From: Pseudomonas sp. B21-040
GTDB lineage: Bacteria > Pseudomonadota > Gammaproteobacteria > Pseudomonadales > Pseudomonadaceae
Assembly (NCBI RefSeq): GCF_024748695.1
Contig: NZ_CP087176.1
Span: 3,589,501 to 3,653,500 of the forward strand
Reading direction: 5' to 3'
DNA: 64,000 nucleotides
Of this stretch, positions 10,566 to 18,747 are shown in pieces (position 1 is the first letter of the stretch; every line of letters starts with the position of its first letter). The position numbers and the translations under genes were made by a program. Under the pieces are notes generated by a model. The model had not been told where the DNA came from. It did no database searches and saw only the letters and a list, made by a program, of their open reading frames with translations.

Positions 10566-11063
10566 TTAAAGGTTCTTGGTCCAGAACAGCATGCGGCCAT
10601 GGGCCGGGTCGAACATGCCAGCGGCAAAACCGAACTTGCCGTAAGACGCTTGCGCGACGGCGTTACCTTCAAGGACTTCCAGGGTGATCTTGCAGCAGCC
10701 ACGCTGGCGGGCAATGTCTTCAACTTTTTGCAGCATTTTCTGGCTCAGGCCCAGGCCACGAAACTGCGGCACCACCGACACGTCGTGAACGTTGACCAGC
10801 GGTCGGCAGGCAAAGGTCGAAAAGCCTTCGAAGCAGTTGACCAGCCCCGCCGGTGCACCGTCGACAAAGGCCAATACACTGAAGGCGTGGGGACGCTTGG
10901 CCAGCTCCCCCGGCAACTGCTGCAGAATATCTTCGGGCAACGAATGCCCTCCGCCCATCGGGTCTTGGGCATAGGCATTGAGCACCACGCCAATGGCTTC
11001 GGCATGCACCGGGTTGGTATAGCTGGCCTGAAGTACAAGAATGTCTGCGGATTCCATTTCCAT
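10566..11063 (-). CDS. GNAT family N-acetyltransferase
   Basis: The 165-residue protein has the GNAT fold signature: NVHDVSVVPQFRGLGLSQKML is strand 4 plus the acetyl-CoA pyrophosphate loop (Q/R-x-x-G-x-G/A). ITLEVLEGNAVAQASYGKFGF is the motif B helix region. It transfers an acetyl group from acetyl-CoA to an unidentified amine. ATG 11063 is preferred because GGGATAGC lies upstream and the domain begins a few residues later; an open frame without a clear start extends to 11147. It sits 96 bp after the DinB gene on the same strand, so the two may be cotranscribed. Confidence 0.8.
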   Translation of the reverse strand: MEMESADILVLQASYTNPVHAEAIGVVLNAYAQDPMGGGHSLPEDILQQLPGELAKRPHAFSVLAFVDGAPAGLVNCFEGFSTFACRPLVNVHDVSVVPQFRGLGLSQKMLQKVEDIARQRGCCKITLEVLEGNAVAQASYGKFGFAAGMFDPAHGRMLFWTKNL

Positions 11064-11159
11064 TGTCGCTATCCCATCAAGTGGTTCCGGCGCGTCACTC
11101 GCGCCGCGAAGTCGATGGACAGTATCGCGAGTCGTCATCATCGACAACCTGAACCTGCC

Positions 11160-11741
11160 TCAAACACCCCATATCAGCGTCTCGGTCCATCCCAACTCGG
11201 CAAAGTCCGCCGCTCTCAGCCCCGACTCGCCGGCACAGAAAAACTCGTCCAGTTGAGGCGGTGCGACCGAGGTGCCGCTGAGCATGGCATGGACCTGGCC
11301 GCGATGATGAATCTGGTGCTCAAACAGATGAGACAACAAGCGCAGACGGCTGTCGTGTTGCGGTGTGTCCCGGGCAATGGTCACGACTCGCCCCAAATCT
11401 GCATCGCGCAGTTGCTCGCAGTAAGCGATCAGTCGATTGTCCACCAGTGATTGCTCACGCTTGAGATCTGCGCCGAGGGTGAACGGCTCATCCACTTTGA
11501 AAAACACGTAGCAATCGGGGTGCGGATCGTCACCGCGCAATTCGCGTTCCAGCGCATCCACGTAAAACCAGTCGCACGTCAGGATGTGATTAAGGGTGGC
11601 AAAAACACTGGGGAAGAAGCTGACGCGTGGCGCCGCCAGTTCCGCCGGACTCAATTGACGCCAGGCGTTGGCGAGTCGATGGTTGGCCCAGGCATTTTGA
11701 TAGGCCATGGTCAGCAAGTGATGAGACAAGGGTTGATGCAT
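11160..11741 (-). CDS. DinB/YfiT-like family protein
   Basis: The 193-residue protein is a four-helix-bundle DinB-like protein. Conserved features are the N-terminal helix AYQNAWANHRLANAWRQL, the first metal-ligand histidine in ATLNHILTCDWFY, and the HLFEHQIHHRGQVHAML segment with the remaining histidines. Such proteins bind a divalent metal and often act as thiol-dependent transferases. The substrate is unknown here. ATG 11741 follows GGGAGCCGCGATC. It lies 18 bp downstream of zapE on the same strand, suggesting one operon. Confidence 0.85.
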   Translation of the reverse strand: MHQPLSHHLLTMAYQNAWANHRLANAWRQLSPAELAAPRVSFFPSVFATLNHILTCDWFYVDALERELRGDDPHPDCYVFFKVDEPFTLGADLKREQSLVDNRLIAYCEQLRDADLGRVVTIARDTPQHDSRLRLLSHLFEHQIHHRGQVHAMLSGTSVAPPQLDEFFCAGESGLRAADFAELGWTETLIWGV

Positions 11742-11759
11742 GATCGCGGCTCCCAAGTA

Positions 11760-12878
11760 TCAAGCGTCGGCAAAACGCTTTAGCTGCATTTCCTGTAACC
11801 GGCTCAAGGTGCGGCGGAACGGGAACTCCAGATACCCCTGCGTGTACAGGGCCTCCATCGGCACCTGCGCTTCGAGGTACAGCGGCACCTTGCGGTCGTA
11901 GCACTCGTCCACCAGCGCAATGAAACGCCGCACGCCATCGTCGTTGACTGACAGTTGCGGCAACTCACGGTCCCCCGCCACGACGCGCTCGACACCGTCT
12001 TCGGTACCTCGGGCGATACGTCCTTCACGTTTTTTGGCGCTGAGGTTCGGCACTTCACTCAACAGGATAGCGCTGTAGGTGTCACACAGCGCCATGAAGT
12101 CCATCGCCGAAAAAGGCTGCTCGCACAGGTCGGTATAACGACACCACAGCACGCTGGCACTGGCTTGAACGACATTGACGCAACGGTAGCCAACCGTGAC
12201 CGGCTCGCTGGACACTGTCTGGCCGACGGTCAACGCCTTGAACACGTCGCCGAGCGCGTCGGGATGCGCGGCATCGGTCACCCAGTAACGCTGCAAGGCA
12301 GTGCCCGGATGCAGGCGATGATCTTCGCTGCCTTCCACGGCGATCACCTGCATGTGTTGCTTGATCGCCTCAATGGCGGGCACGAAGCGGTCACGATTGA
12401 AGCCATCGGCATAGAGCTGATCCGGCGGCTGATTGGACGTACACACCATCACCATGCCTTGCTCGAACATCACTTGGAACAAGCGCCCGAGAATGATCGC
12501 GTCGCCGATATCGTTGACGAACAGCTCGTCAAAACACAGCACCCGCACTTCCTGGCTCAACTCGCGCGCCAACGCCTTCAAGGGGTCGGCGGTGCCAGTC
12601 AGTTGAAACGACCGCTGGTGCACCCAGCCCATGAAATGGTGGAAGTGTTGACGCCGGGCCGGCACGCGCAGGTTTTGATAGAACTGATCCATCAACCAGG
12701 TCTTGCCGCGCCCGACCGGCCCCCAAAGGTAGACGCCAGTGATTGGCGTGTGACCTTCAAGCAACGCTTCGTGGCATTTTTGCAACGCCCACACCGCGTG
12801 TTCCTGGGCTTCGTCCTGGACGAAACCCAAGTGTTCAACGGCGTGTTGCCAGGCGCTTAACGGAGAGTCGACATTCAT
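11760..12878 (-). CDS. zapE: Cell division protein ZapE (AFG1-like ATPase)
   Basis: This 372-residue P-loop ATPase has Walker A GPVGRGKT at residues 53-60 and Walker B VLCFDELFVND, where FDE is characteristic of the AFG1/ZapE family. CTSNQPPDQLY follows as sensor 1. ZapE interacts with FtsZ in an ATP-dependent way and matters for division under stress and low oxygen. Residue count and N terminus (NVDSPLSAWQ) fit the family, so ATG 12878 is used although its ribosome site is weak. It heads a likely zapE-DinB-GNAT transcription unit. Confidence 0.88.
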   Translation of the reverse strand: MNVDSPLSAWQHAVEHLGFVQDEAQEHAVWALQKCHEALLEGHTPITGVYLWGPVGRGKTWLMDQFYQNLRVPARRQHFHHFMGWVHQRSFQLTGTADPLKALARELSQEVRVLCFDELFVNDIGDAIILGRLFQVMFEQGMVMVCTSNQPPDQLYADGFNRDRFVPAIEAIKQHMQVIAVEGSEDHRLHPGTALQRYWVTDAAHPDALGDVFKALTVGQTVSSEPVTVGYRCVNVVQASASVLWCRYTDLCEQPFSAMDFMALCDTYSAILLSEVPNLSAKKREGRIARGTEDGVERVVAGDRELPQLSVNDDGVRRFIALVDECYDRKVPLYLEAQVPMEALYTQGYLEFPFRRTLSRLQEMQLKRFADA

Positions 12879-12930
12879 GCGCGGGAGTATACGTCCGATC
12901 TGTAACCACTGCCGAACGCCGCACACGGGC

Positions 12931-13119
12931 TGTAGCAGCTCGGCCTGTAGCAGCTGCCGAGCCTGCGAGGCTGCGTCCGGCGACGCAGTCGTCGTAAACC
13001 CTGCGAATGCGGTTTTCCTGTTACACCGCAGAGCCTGATTTCACGACGACTGCGTCGCCGAACGCAGCCTCGCAGGCTCGGCAGCTGCTACAGCACGGAC
13101 GCAGACTCGGTAGCTGCTA
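12931..13119. repeat. REPIN-type inverted REP pair
   Basis: Two long inverse copies face each other. The left arm starts TGTAGCAGCTGCCGAGCCTG (from 12946) and runs through CTGCGTCCGGCGACGCAG; the right arm (from ~13040) returns the same sequence in reverse, ending AGCTGCTACAG. Partial extra copies of TGTAGCAGCT occur on both outer flanks. It lies between zapE and the NTF2-like gene and supplies that gene's stop codon. The same family recurs at 22898 and 59376. Confidence 0.85.
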
Positions 13120-13458
13120 CAGAGAGATGTCCAGCCGGGCGATCTTGCCCTGGTCGTTAAGGCGGAACATGTAACGCAACTCAAGCGGGCTGCCGGGAAA
13201 CGTGCCGGAGATCAGGTTGTGTACCAGCACTTTGCCCGTGCGCTGCTGCACATCCAGCACCTCGACCCGGGGTTGATAACGCTGCGCGGTGTCTTCCATC
13301 CATTGGGCAATCGCGCGGGTGCCGATCTGGTGCTGACCCTCATCGAACACATTGGCGTCCTCGGCAAAAAAACTGGCGACCCTGGAGGTGTCACGCGCAT
13401 TGGCGGCGGCAATGTAAGCAGCGATGGCGGGCGCCAGTGAAGAGGCGGGATTGGACAT
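13117..13458 (-). CDS. NTF2-like (SnoaL-type) protein
   Basis: The 113-residue protein has the alpha+beta barrel pattern of nuclear-transport-factor-2-like proteins: IAAYIAAANARDTSRVASFFAEDANVFDE, then strands around VEVLDVQQR and LRYMFRLNDQGKIARLDIS. These domains bind small hydrophobic ligands or act as isomerases. ATG 13458 follows AAGGAGCCGC. The gene lies 52 bp behind the YafY-type regulator and is probably cotranscribed with it. The TAG stop at 13117-13119 lies inside the terminal TGTAGCAGC of the neighbouring REPIN, so the natural C terminus may once have been longer. Confidence 0.75.
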   Translation of the reverse strand: MSNPASSLAPAIAAYIAAANARDTSRVASFFAEDANVFDEGQHQIGTRAIAQWMEDTAQRYQPRVEVLDVQQRTGKVLVHNLISGTFPGSPLELRYMFRLNDQGKIARLDISL

Positions 13459-13510
13459 GTTTGCGGCTCCTTGTCAGTTGATTCTGGAGCCATGCTAAAA
13501 CAAGCCTGTG

Positions 13511-14227
13511 TCAGTTCTTGTCAGGAGTGAAACGCCCGGCCTCATCCAGTTGCATCTGCTTGCGCCAGATACGCAGCAAGTCACTACGCCGCCCCGGATA
13601 TCGCTCGCCCTGCTCATTGGCGGCCGAAATCCGGTCGGTGCGAAAGGTCCGATAGGCACTGCGTAATTCGCACCAGGCAACAATGATCCGCACTTCATTG
13701 AGAAACCCCAACGCCAGCGGCCAGATCAGCCGTTGGCTAGGCACCTTGTTGGCGTCTGCGTAGTCGATGCTCAGCTTGGACTGGTCGCGGATGGCCTGGC
13801 GAAACACGCCCAACGGCACGGCATTTTCCGGATAGCCATAACCGGGCGGGCCCGGCAGCACCGTCGGGTTGCGCAACGCGTCCTGGGCTTCAGGGGCCAG
13901 TACGGCGGCAATCTTGGCCAAGGCGTCGGCTGCCGCTTTGCTCAACACCTCGTCACCGCGCTGATCGACGTAGCGCAAACCCAGCACGATGGCTTCGGTT
14001 TCGTCGGCATTGAGCATCAAGGGCGGCAGAAACAGACCGCTGCGCAGCACATAACCGACCCCTGCTTCGCCGAAAATCGGTGCGCCAAGCGCCGTCAGTT
14101 CGGCGATATCGCGGTACAGCGTGCGCTCGGAAATCTCCAGTTCGCTGGCGAGCGTTGCCGCCGTCACCGGCCGACTCTTGCCCCGCAGCACTTGCAACAA
14201 CGTGAGTAGACGAGTGGTTCGCGACAC
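13511..14227 (-). CDS. YafY-type HTH/WYL transcriptional regulator
   Basis: The 238-residue protein has an N-terminal winged helix-turn-helix (TAATLASELEISERTLYRDI, residues ~22-41). A linker with LNADETEAIVLGLRYV follows, then a WYL-like C-terminal ligand-sensing domain (around LSIDYAD to RTFRTDRI). It starts at GTG 14227. The divergent aldo/keto reductase gene across a 203-bp gap is its likely target, and the downstream NTF2-like gene may share its transcript. WYL proteins bind small molecules or nucleic acid; the signal here is unknown. Confidence 0.85.
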   Translation of the reverse strand: MSRTTRLLTLLQVLRGKSRPVTAATLASELEISERTLYRDIAELTALGAPIFGEAGVGYVLRSGLFLPPLMLNADETEAIVLGLRYVDQRGDEVLSKAAADALAKIAAVLAPEAQDALRNPTVLPGPPGYGYPENAVPLGVFRQAIRDQSKLSIDYADANKVPSQRLIWPLALGFLNEVRIIVAWCELRSAYRTFRTDRISAANEQGERYPGRRSDLLRIWRKQMQLDEAGRFTPDKN

Positions 14228-14367
14228 GATGGGCAGGCTCTTTCTGAAAAAGTTGTCGGAGCTTAGCAGAGGCCCCTGTCAGAAAGTGGCAGCAGCGAGT
14301 GGGTCCGTTGGTCGCTTGTTTGGCCTCCATGGAAAAGCGTGTTGACGCCATAGATTATCGGCATCAT

Positions 14368-14401
14368 ATTTAATACATGTCGCAAAACATCTATATTAAA
14401 T
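14368..14401. promoter_or_regulatory. Inverted repeat in the divergent regulator-reductase promoter region
   Basis: ATTTAATA (14368-14375) and its exact complement TATTAAAT (14394-14401) flank an 18-bp centre. They lie 30-63 bp upstream of the aldo/keto reductase start in a locally AT-rich stretch. The placement suits an operator for the divergently encoded YafY-type regulator, or a promoter element; this is inference only. Confidence 0.35.
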
Positions 14402-14430
14402 CCCGGCGTTTTTCCTTCAGGAGTAACCCC

Positions 14431-15483
14431 ATGCATTACAAAGTTTTTGGTCGCAAAACCGGCTTGCGCGTTTCGGAATTGGCGTTGGGCGCCGGTAACT
14501 TCGGCACCGGTTGGGGGCATGGCGCGGAACGTGACGAAGCCAAGCGTATTTTCGACGGCTACCTGGAAGCCGGCGGCAATTTCATCGACACCGCCAACGG
14601 CTATCAGGCCGGACAATCTGAAGTGATGCTCAGCGAATTTATCGCAGCAGAGCGCGATCGCCTGGTCATCGCCAGCAAATACACCTTGGGGACGACACCG
14701 TCGGCGAGCATTTCCCACACTGGCAACAACCGCAAAAACATGGTCCGCGCCGTCGAAGAAAGCCTGAAGCGGCTCAAAACCGATCACCTGGACGTGTTCT
14801 GGGCGCACATGAGCGATGGCGTGACACCGATGGAAGAAATCCTGCGCGGCTTCGACGACCTGGTGCGCGCCGGCAAGATCCATTACGCCGGGCTGTCAAA
14901 CTTTCCGGCATGGCGCATCGCCCGCGCCGACGTGTTGGCCGAGGTGCGCGGTTTTGCACCCATTACGGCGATTCAAGTGGAATACAGCCTGGCCGAACGT
15001 ACCGCCGAGCGTGAACAACTTCCGATGGCCGAAGCCTTGGGGCTGGCCGCGACGTTATGGTCGCCGCTGGGTGGCGGGTTCCTCACCGGCAAGTACCGCT
15101 CCAACGATGGCGACAACCGCGGGAACAAACTCGGCATCCTGATCCACGCGGAAAAAGGCGCCCGCGAAACAGCCCTCCTTGACACGTTGCTCGCCGTTGC
15201 GGCCGAACTGGAGGCCAGCCCGACGCACGTAGCCATTGCCTGGTTGCGCGCAAAAGCCCAGCGTTCGACTACCGCGCTGATTCCGATTCTGGGGTCGCGC
15301 ACCCGTGAGCAACTGGACGCGACGCTCGGTGCGCTGAATGTGCAACTGAGCGTGGATCAATTGGCGCGACTGGATGGCGTCAGCGATGTGGCCAAAGGTG
15401 TGCCGCACGAAACACTTGCCGGATCGTTTTCACGGTTTAGCGGTGACCAAACCCTCGACCTGCCGATCATCCCGGTGGCCTGA
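14431..15483 (+). CDS. Aldo/keto reductase
   Basis: The 350-residue NADPH-dependent (alpha/beta)8-barrel oxidoreductase carries DTANGYQAGQSEVML with the catalytic Asp and Tyr. IASKYTLG holds the catalytic Lys, and the barrel histidine region is LDVFWAHMSDG. Cofactor-binding C-terminal segments are TALIPILGSRTREQL and WSPLGGGFLTGKY. ATG 14431 follows AGGAGTAACCCC. Substrates are likely aldehydes or ketones but cannot be named. The divergent YafY/WYL regulator suggests inducible expression. Confidence 0.88.
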   Translation: MHYKVFGRKTGLRVSELALGAGNFGTGWGHGAERDEAKRIFDGYLEAGGNFIDTANGYQAGQSEVMLSEFIAAERDRLVIASKYTLGTTPSASISHTGNNRKNMVRAVEESLKRLKTDHLDVFWAHMSDGVTPMEEILRGFDDLVRAGKIHYAGLSNFPAWRIARADVLAEVRGFAPITAIQVEYSLAERTAEREQLPMAEALGLAATLWSPLGGGFLTGKYRSNDGDNRGNKLGILIHAEKGARETALLDTLLAVAAELEASPTHVAIAWLRAKAQRSTTALIPILGSRTREQLDATLGALNVQLSVDQLARLDGVSDVAKGVPHETLAGSFSRFSGDQTLDLPIIPVA

Positions 15484-15498
15484 CATACATCAAACCTG

Positions 15499-15522
15499 TA
15501 GGAGCGAGCAGGCTCGCTCCTA
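15499..15522. repeat. Short TAGGAGCGAGC palindrome
   Basis: TAGGAGCGAGC and its complement GCTCGCTCCTA are separated by two bases. It sits between the convergent aldo/keto reductase and speB genes. It belongs to the GTAGGAGC palindrome family scattered in Pseudomonas intergenic regions and may also act as a terminator. Confidence 0.6.
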
Positions 15523-15535
15523 GAGGGGATTGTGT

Positions 15536-16495
15536 TTACCGGTCGACTTTATGTCTGGCCGCATACAAACACAGCATTTCCATCGCCAATGTCGCCGCCG
15601 CCAGTGAGGTAATGTCGGCGTGATCGTAGGCCGGTGCGACTTCCACCACGTCCATTCCTACCAGATTGATCCCGCGCAACCCGCCCAGAATTTCCAGCGC
15701 TTGCACCGTGCTCAAGCCACCGCACACCGGCGTCCCGGTGCCCGGTGCGAACGCCGGGTCGAGGCAATCGATATCGAACGTCAGGTACACCGGGTTATCC
15801 CCTACCCTCGCCCGGATCGCCTCGACGATCGCTTCGCAGCCCTGGCGATGCACCTGACGCGCATCCAGCACCTGAAAACCCTGGTGATCGTCGTTGGTGG
15901 TGCGCAAACCGATCTGCACCGAGCGCGATGGATCCACCAGCTCTTCCTTGGCGGCGTGCCAGAACATGGTGCCGTGGTCGACCCGCTTGCCGTCCTCGTC
16001 CGGCCAAGTGTCGCTGTGGGCGTCGAAATGGATCAGCGACAACGCACCATGCTTGCGCGCATGGGCCTTGAGCAGCGGATAGGTAATGAAGTGGTCCCCG
16101 CCAAAGGTCAGCATCGCGCTGCCGCTGTTCAATATGTGCTCCGCGTGGGTCTCGATGCTTTCCGGGATCGTGTGTGGTGAGCCGTAATCGAAGTCGCAAT
16201 CGCCGTAGTCGATGACAGCCAAGTGATCGAACGGATCGAACGTCCAGGGCCAGTGACGTTCCCAGGCAATCCCGGTCGAGGCCGCCCGAATCCCGCGTGG
16301 CCCGAAGCGTGCGCCGGGACGGTTGCTGGTGGCGGTGTCGAACGGGACACCGCTGACCGCGACGTCGACACCGCGCAAGTCACGGCTGTAGCGACGGCGC
16401 ATGAAACTGGTGATGCCGGCGTAGGTGCTTTCGGCGGCAGTCCCATAGAGGCTGTCGCGGGTCATGGCCTGGTCGTTTTGCATCGGGACGTCCAT
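15536..16495 (-). CDS. speB: Agmatinase (SpeB-type ureohydrolase)
   Basis: This 319-residue binuclear-manganese ureohydrolase is expected to hydrolyse agmatine to putrescine and urea. All metal-ligand motifs are present: FGGDHFITYPLL, LIHFDAHSDTW and TFDIDCLDPAFAPGTGTP, followed by GMDVVEVAPAYD. The sequence is close to E. coli SpeB throughout (PFDTATSNRPGARFGP, HGTMFWHAAKEEL), more so than to the guanidinobutyrase GbuA. A strong AAGGAGATCACC precedes ATG 16495. It lies 16 bp behind a polyamine-type binding-protein gene, with a divergent LysR gene beyond. That argues for a substrate-inducible agmatine or polyamine unit. Confidence 0.88.
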   Translation of the reverse strand: MDVPMQNDQAMTRDSLYGTAAESTYAGITSFMRRRYSRDLRGVDVAVSGVPFDTATSNRPGARFGPRGIRAASTGIAWERHWPWTFDPFDHLAVIDYGDCDFDYGSPHTIPESIETHAEHILNSGSAMLTFGGDHFITYPLLKAHARKHGALSLIHFDAHSDTWPDEDGKRVDHGTMFWHAAKEELVDPSRSVQIGLRTTNDDHQGFQVLDARQVHRQGCEAIVEAIRARVGDNPVYLTFDIDCLDPAFAPGTGTPVCGGLSTVQALEILGGLRGINLVGMDVVEVAPAYDHADITSLAAATLAMEMLCLYAARHKVDR

Positions 16496-16511
16496 GGTGA
16501 TCTCCTTTTTA

Positions 16512-17603
16512 TTATTGATGGCTACGGAACGTGGTCCACAGACGCGTGCGCTGGCGCAGATCCTTGAGGCTCATGCTTTGGTCGGCGTACAAGCGTTCGC
16601 GCATCTCGGGCAACGGAAAGATGTCCGGGTCGGTGCGCACAGCTTCATCCACCAGCGGCGTTGCCGCCTGGTTGGCCGTGGCGAAAAACAGCGTGTTGGT
16701 CAGCGCCGCGACGGATTCGGGGCGCAACATGAACTCGATAAATGCCCGGGCAGCTTCAGGGTGCGGTGCGTCCTTGGGGATCGCCAGGTTGTCCTGCCAG
16801 ACCAGCGTGCCCTCCTTCGGAATCCGGTAGACCACTTCGAACGGTTTGTTGGCCTTGTGCGCCTGATCGGCCGCCATGCTGGCATCACCGTTGTAGGTCA
16901 GCGCCAGGCAAACGCTGCCATTGGCCAGATCGCTGATCTGCCGGCCGGTGGCGACGTACAGCACATTCGGTTGCAATTGATGCAACAACGCCTCGGCGGC
17001 AGCCAGATCCGCCTTGTCGGTGCTGTAGGGATCTTTACCCAGATAATGCAGCGCCAGGCCGATCACCTCTTGCGGCGAATCGAGAATGGCGATGCCGCAG
17101 TCTTTCAGTTTGCTGGCGTATTGCGGATTGAACAGCAGGTCTAGGCTATTGAGCGGCACGTTCGGCAAACGCTGCTGGACCGCTTGCACGTTCATCCCCA
17201 AACCCAATGTGCCCCAGGTATAAGGCACGCCGTAGCGGTTACCGGGGTCGACGGCGGCGAGTTTCTCCAGCAAATCGGGGTCGAGGTTGGCGTAACCCTT
17301 CAGGCCTTCATGGAGGATTTCCTTCAGCGCCCCTGCCGCCAGCCCACGGGCCAACACGCTGGACGATGGCACCACCACGTCATAACCGCTGCCGCCGGTC
17401 AGCAGCTTGGTTTCCAGCACTTCGGAGGAGTCGAAGGTGTCGTAGCGCACGTGAATACCGGTTTCCTGCTCGAACCGCTGCAAGGTTTCGGGCGCCACGT
17501 AATCGGCCCAACTGTAGAGATTGAGGGTCTTTTCCTCGGCCTGTGCCGAGGCGGCCATGGCGAGGAACAGCGCGGGTAAACACAACTTGAAGACGGGAAC
17601 CAT
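16512..17603 (-). CDS. Polyamine-type periplasmic substrate-binding protein
   Basis: The 363-residue PotD/PotF-like protein has a signal peptide (MVPVFKLCLPALFLAMAASAQA). The mature start LNLYSWADYVAPETLQRFEQ and the motif SGYDVVVPSS are typical of spermidine/putrescine-binding proteins. The later GDASMAADQAH region forms part of the second lobe. The start at 17603 is chosen because the signal peptide begins there; the frame upstream is open. It is cotranscribed with speB. No ABC permease or ATPase gene is adjacent, so it must work with a transporter encoded elsewhere or serve as a sensor. Confidence 0.85.
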   Translation of the reverse strand: MVPVFKLCLPALFLAMAASAQAEEKTLNLYSWADYVAPETLQRFEQETGIHVRYDTFDSSEVLETKLLTGGSGYDVVVPSSSVLARGLAAGALKEILHEGLKGYANLDPDLLEKLAAVDPGNRYGVPYTWGTLGLGMNVQAVQQRLPNVPLNSLDLLFNPQYASKLKDCGIAILDSPQEVIGLALHYLGKDPYSTDKADLAAAEALLHQLQPNVLYVATGRQISDLANGSVCLALTYNGDASMAADQAHKANKPFEVVYRIPKEGTLVWQDNLAIPKDAPHPEAARAFIEFMLRPESVAALTNTLFFATANQAATPLVDEAVRTDPDIFPLPEMRERLYADQSMSLKDLRQRTRLWTTFRSHQ

Positions 17604-17704
17604 GACGAGCACCTGACCAGGGGAAGTGGATGCAGCGTGCGCGCTCGGATACATTGGCGAAATACCAAGTTTGTTAACCTGACTTTATGGCGGAGTAATG
17701 TTTG

Positions 17705-18598
17705 ATGCTCGGGCAACTTCACGACCTCGACCTGCAACTGCTGCGCCTGTTTGTCCGTGTGGTGGAGTGCGGCGGTTTCAGCGCGGCCCAAGGTGAGCTG
17801 GGTTTGAGCCAGTCGAGCATCAGCCAGCAAATGGCCAGGCTCGAAACCCGGCTCGGTTATCGCTTGTGCAGTCGTGGCAAGGGCGGGTTCAAGATCACGC
17901 CCAAGGGTGAGCAGCTGTTGACCGCGACGCGCGGGTTGTTTGAGTCCATCGAAGCGTTTCGTCATCAATCCAATGGCGTGGCGGGCCGATTGATCGGCGA
18001 AGTGCGCCTGGGCCTGTCCGAGGCCCTCGATCAATCGGTGCTGCAGCGGGTGGCCGATGCGATACGACGCTTTCGTGAGCGAGACGAATCGGTGCGCATC
18101 GAGTTGATCAGCGCCATGCCCGGCGAAATGGAACGCCTGCTGCTACAACAACGACTTGACCTGGCCATCGGCTATTTTTCACAGGTGCAGAGCGCCTTTG
18201 ACTACCGCGAACTGTTCACCGAAACCCAGCATTTGTATTGCGCCGCCGGCCATCCGTTGTTCACCGATGACGCGCCGAGCGACGACGCCCTGCACGCCTG
18301 TGACCGAGTCGATCACCCCTACCGTTTTTTGCGCAGTGACGAGCCGTTTCAAGGCAAATTGTGCTCGGCGCGCTCCGAGCAAGTCGAAGGCACCCTCGCC
18401 TTCATTCTGTCGGGCAAACACGTGGGCTACTTGCCTGATCACTTTGCCCGCAGCTGGGAAGACAAAGGTTTGCTGCGCGCCGTGCGAGAAGGTGATTTGA
18501 GCTTTGAGGTGGCGTTCCACCTGGCCCGTCACCGCGCCGTGGTACCGGGCGATGCGCAGAAGGCCTTTGAAGAAGACCTGCTCGCTGCATTTGAATGA
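17705..18598 (+). CDS. LysR family transcriptional regulator
   Basis: This 297-residue regulator has the N-terminal LysR helix-turn-helix (DLQLLRLFVRVVECGGFSAA, LSQSSISQQMARLETRLGYRL) followed by a periplasmic-binding-like effector domain. ATG 17705 follows GGAG with 9-bp spacing. It is divergent from the binding-protein/speB operon across about 100 bp, the classic arrangement for a LysR activator of that operon. The inducer would be agmatine or a related amine (inference from context). Confidence 0.88.
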   Translation: MLGQLHDLDLQLLRLFVRVVECGGFSAAQGELGLSQSSISQQMARLETRLGYRLCSRGKGGFKITPKGEQLLTATRGLFESIEAFRHQSNGVAGRLIGEVRLGLSEALDQSVLQRVADAIRRFRERDESVRIELISAMPGEMERLLLQQRLDLAIGYFSQVQSAFDYRELFTETQHLYCAAGHPLFTDDAPSDDALHACDRVDHPYRFLRSDEPFQGKLCSARSEQVEGTLAFILSGKHVGYLPDHFARSWEDKGLLRAVREGDLSFEVAFHLARHRAVVPGDAQKAFEEDLLAAFE

Positions 18599-18613
18599 AT
18601 TCCCAGCGATGAT

Positions 18614-18638
18614 CGTTCCCATGCGGAGCATGGGAACG
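18614..18638. repeat. CGTTCCCATGC palindromic repeat
   Basis: An 11-bp perfect stem (CGTTCCCATGC 18614-18624, GCATGGGAACG 18628-18638) has a 3-nt loop, 15 bp after the LysR stop. It is one of the dispersed Pseudomonas intergenic palindromes and could also act as a transcript-stabilising hairpin. Confidence 0.65.
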
Positions 18639-18747
18639 AGAAAACCCGACCTTTCAGGCAGTTATTGTGCGTTGCCCTCGCTGTCCGCTGCTGGCATCCT
18701 GCGCCTCCATTTTCCGACCCGGCCCGCCTTTTGGCACGCAAACCATC

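Noticed and set aside
12931..13119. CRISPR-like or riboswitch structure
   Set aside because: The repeat is an inverted REP pair found three times in the window in the same form; no regularly spaced direct repeats or aptamer features.
15536..16495. Guanidinobutyrase (gbuA) as identity of the ureohydrolase
   Set aside because: The length is the same, but internal segments (HGTMFWHAAKEEL, FDIDCLDPAFAPGTGTP) follow SpeB more closely than remembered GbuA.
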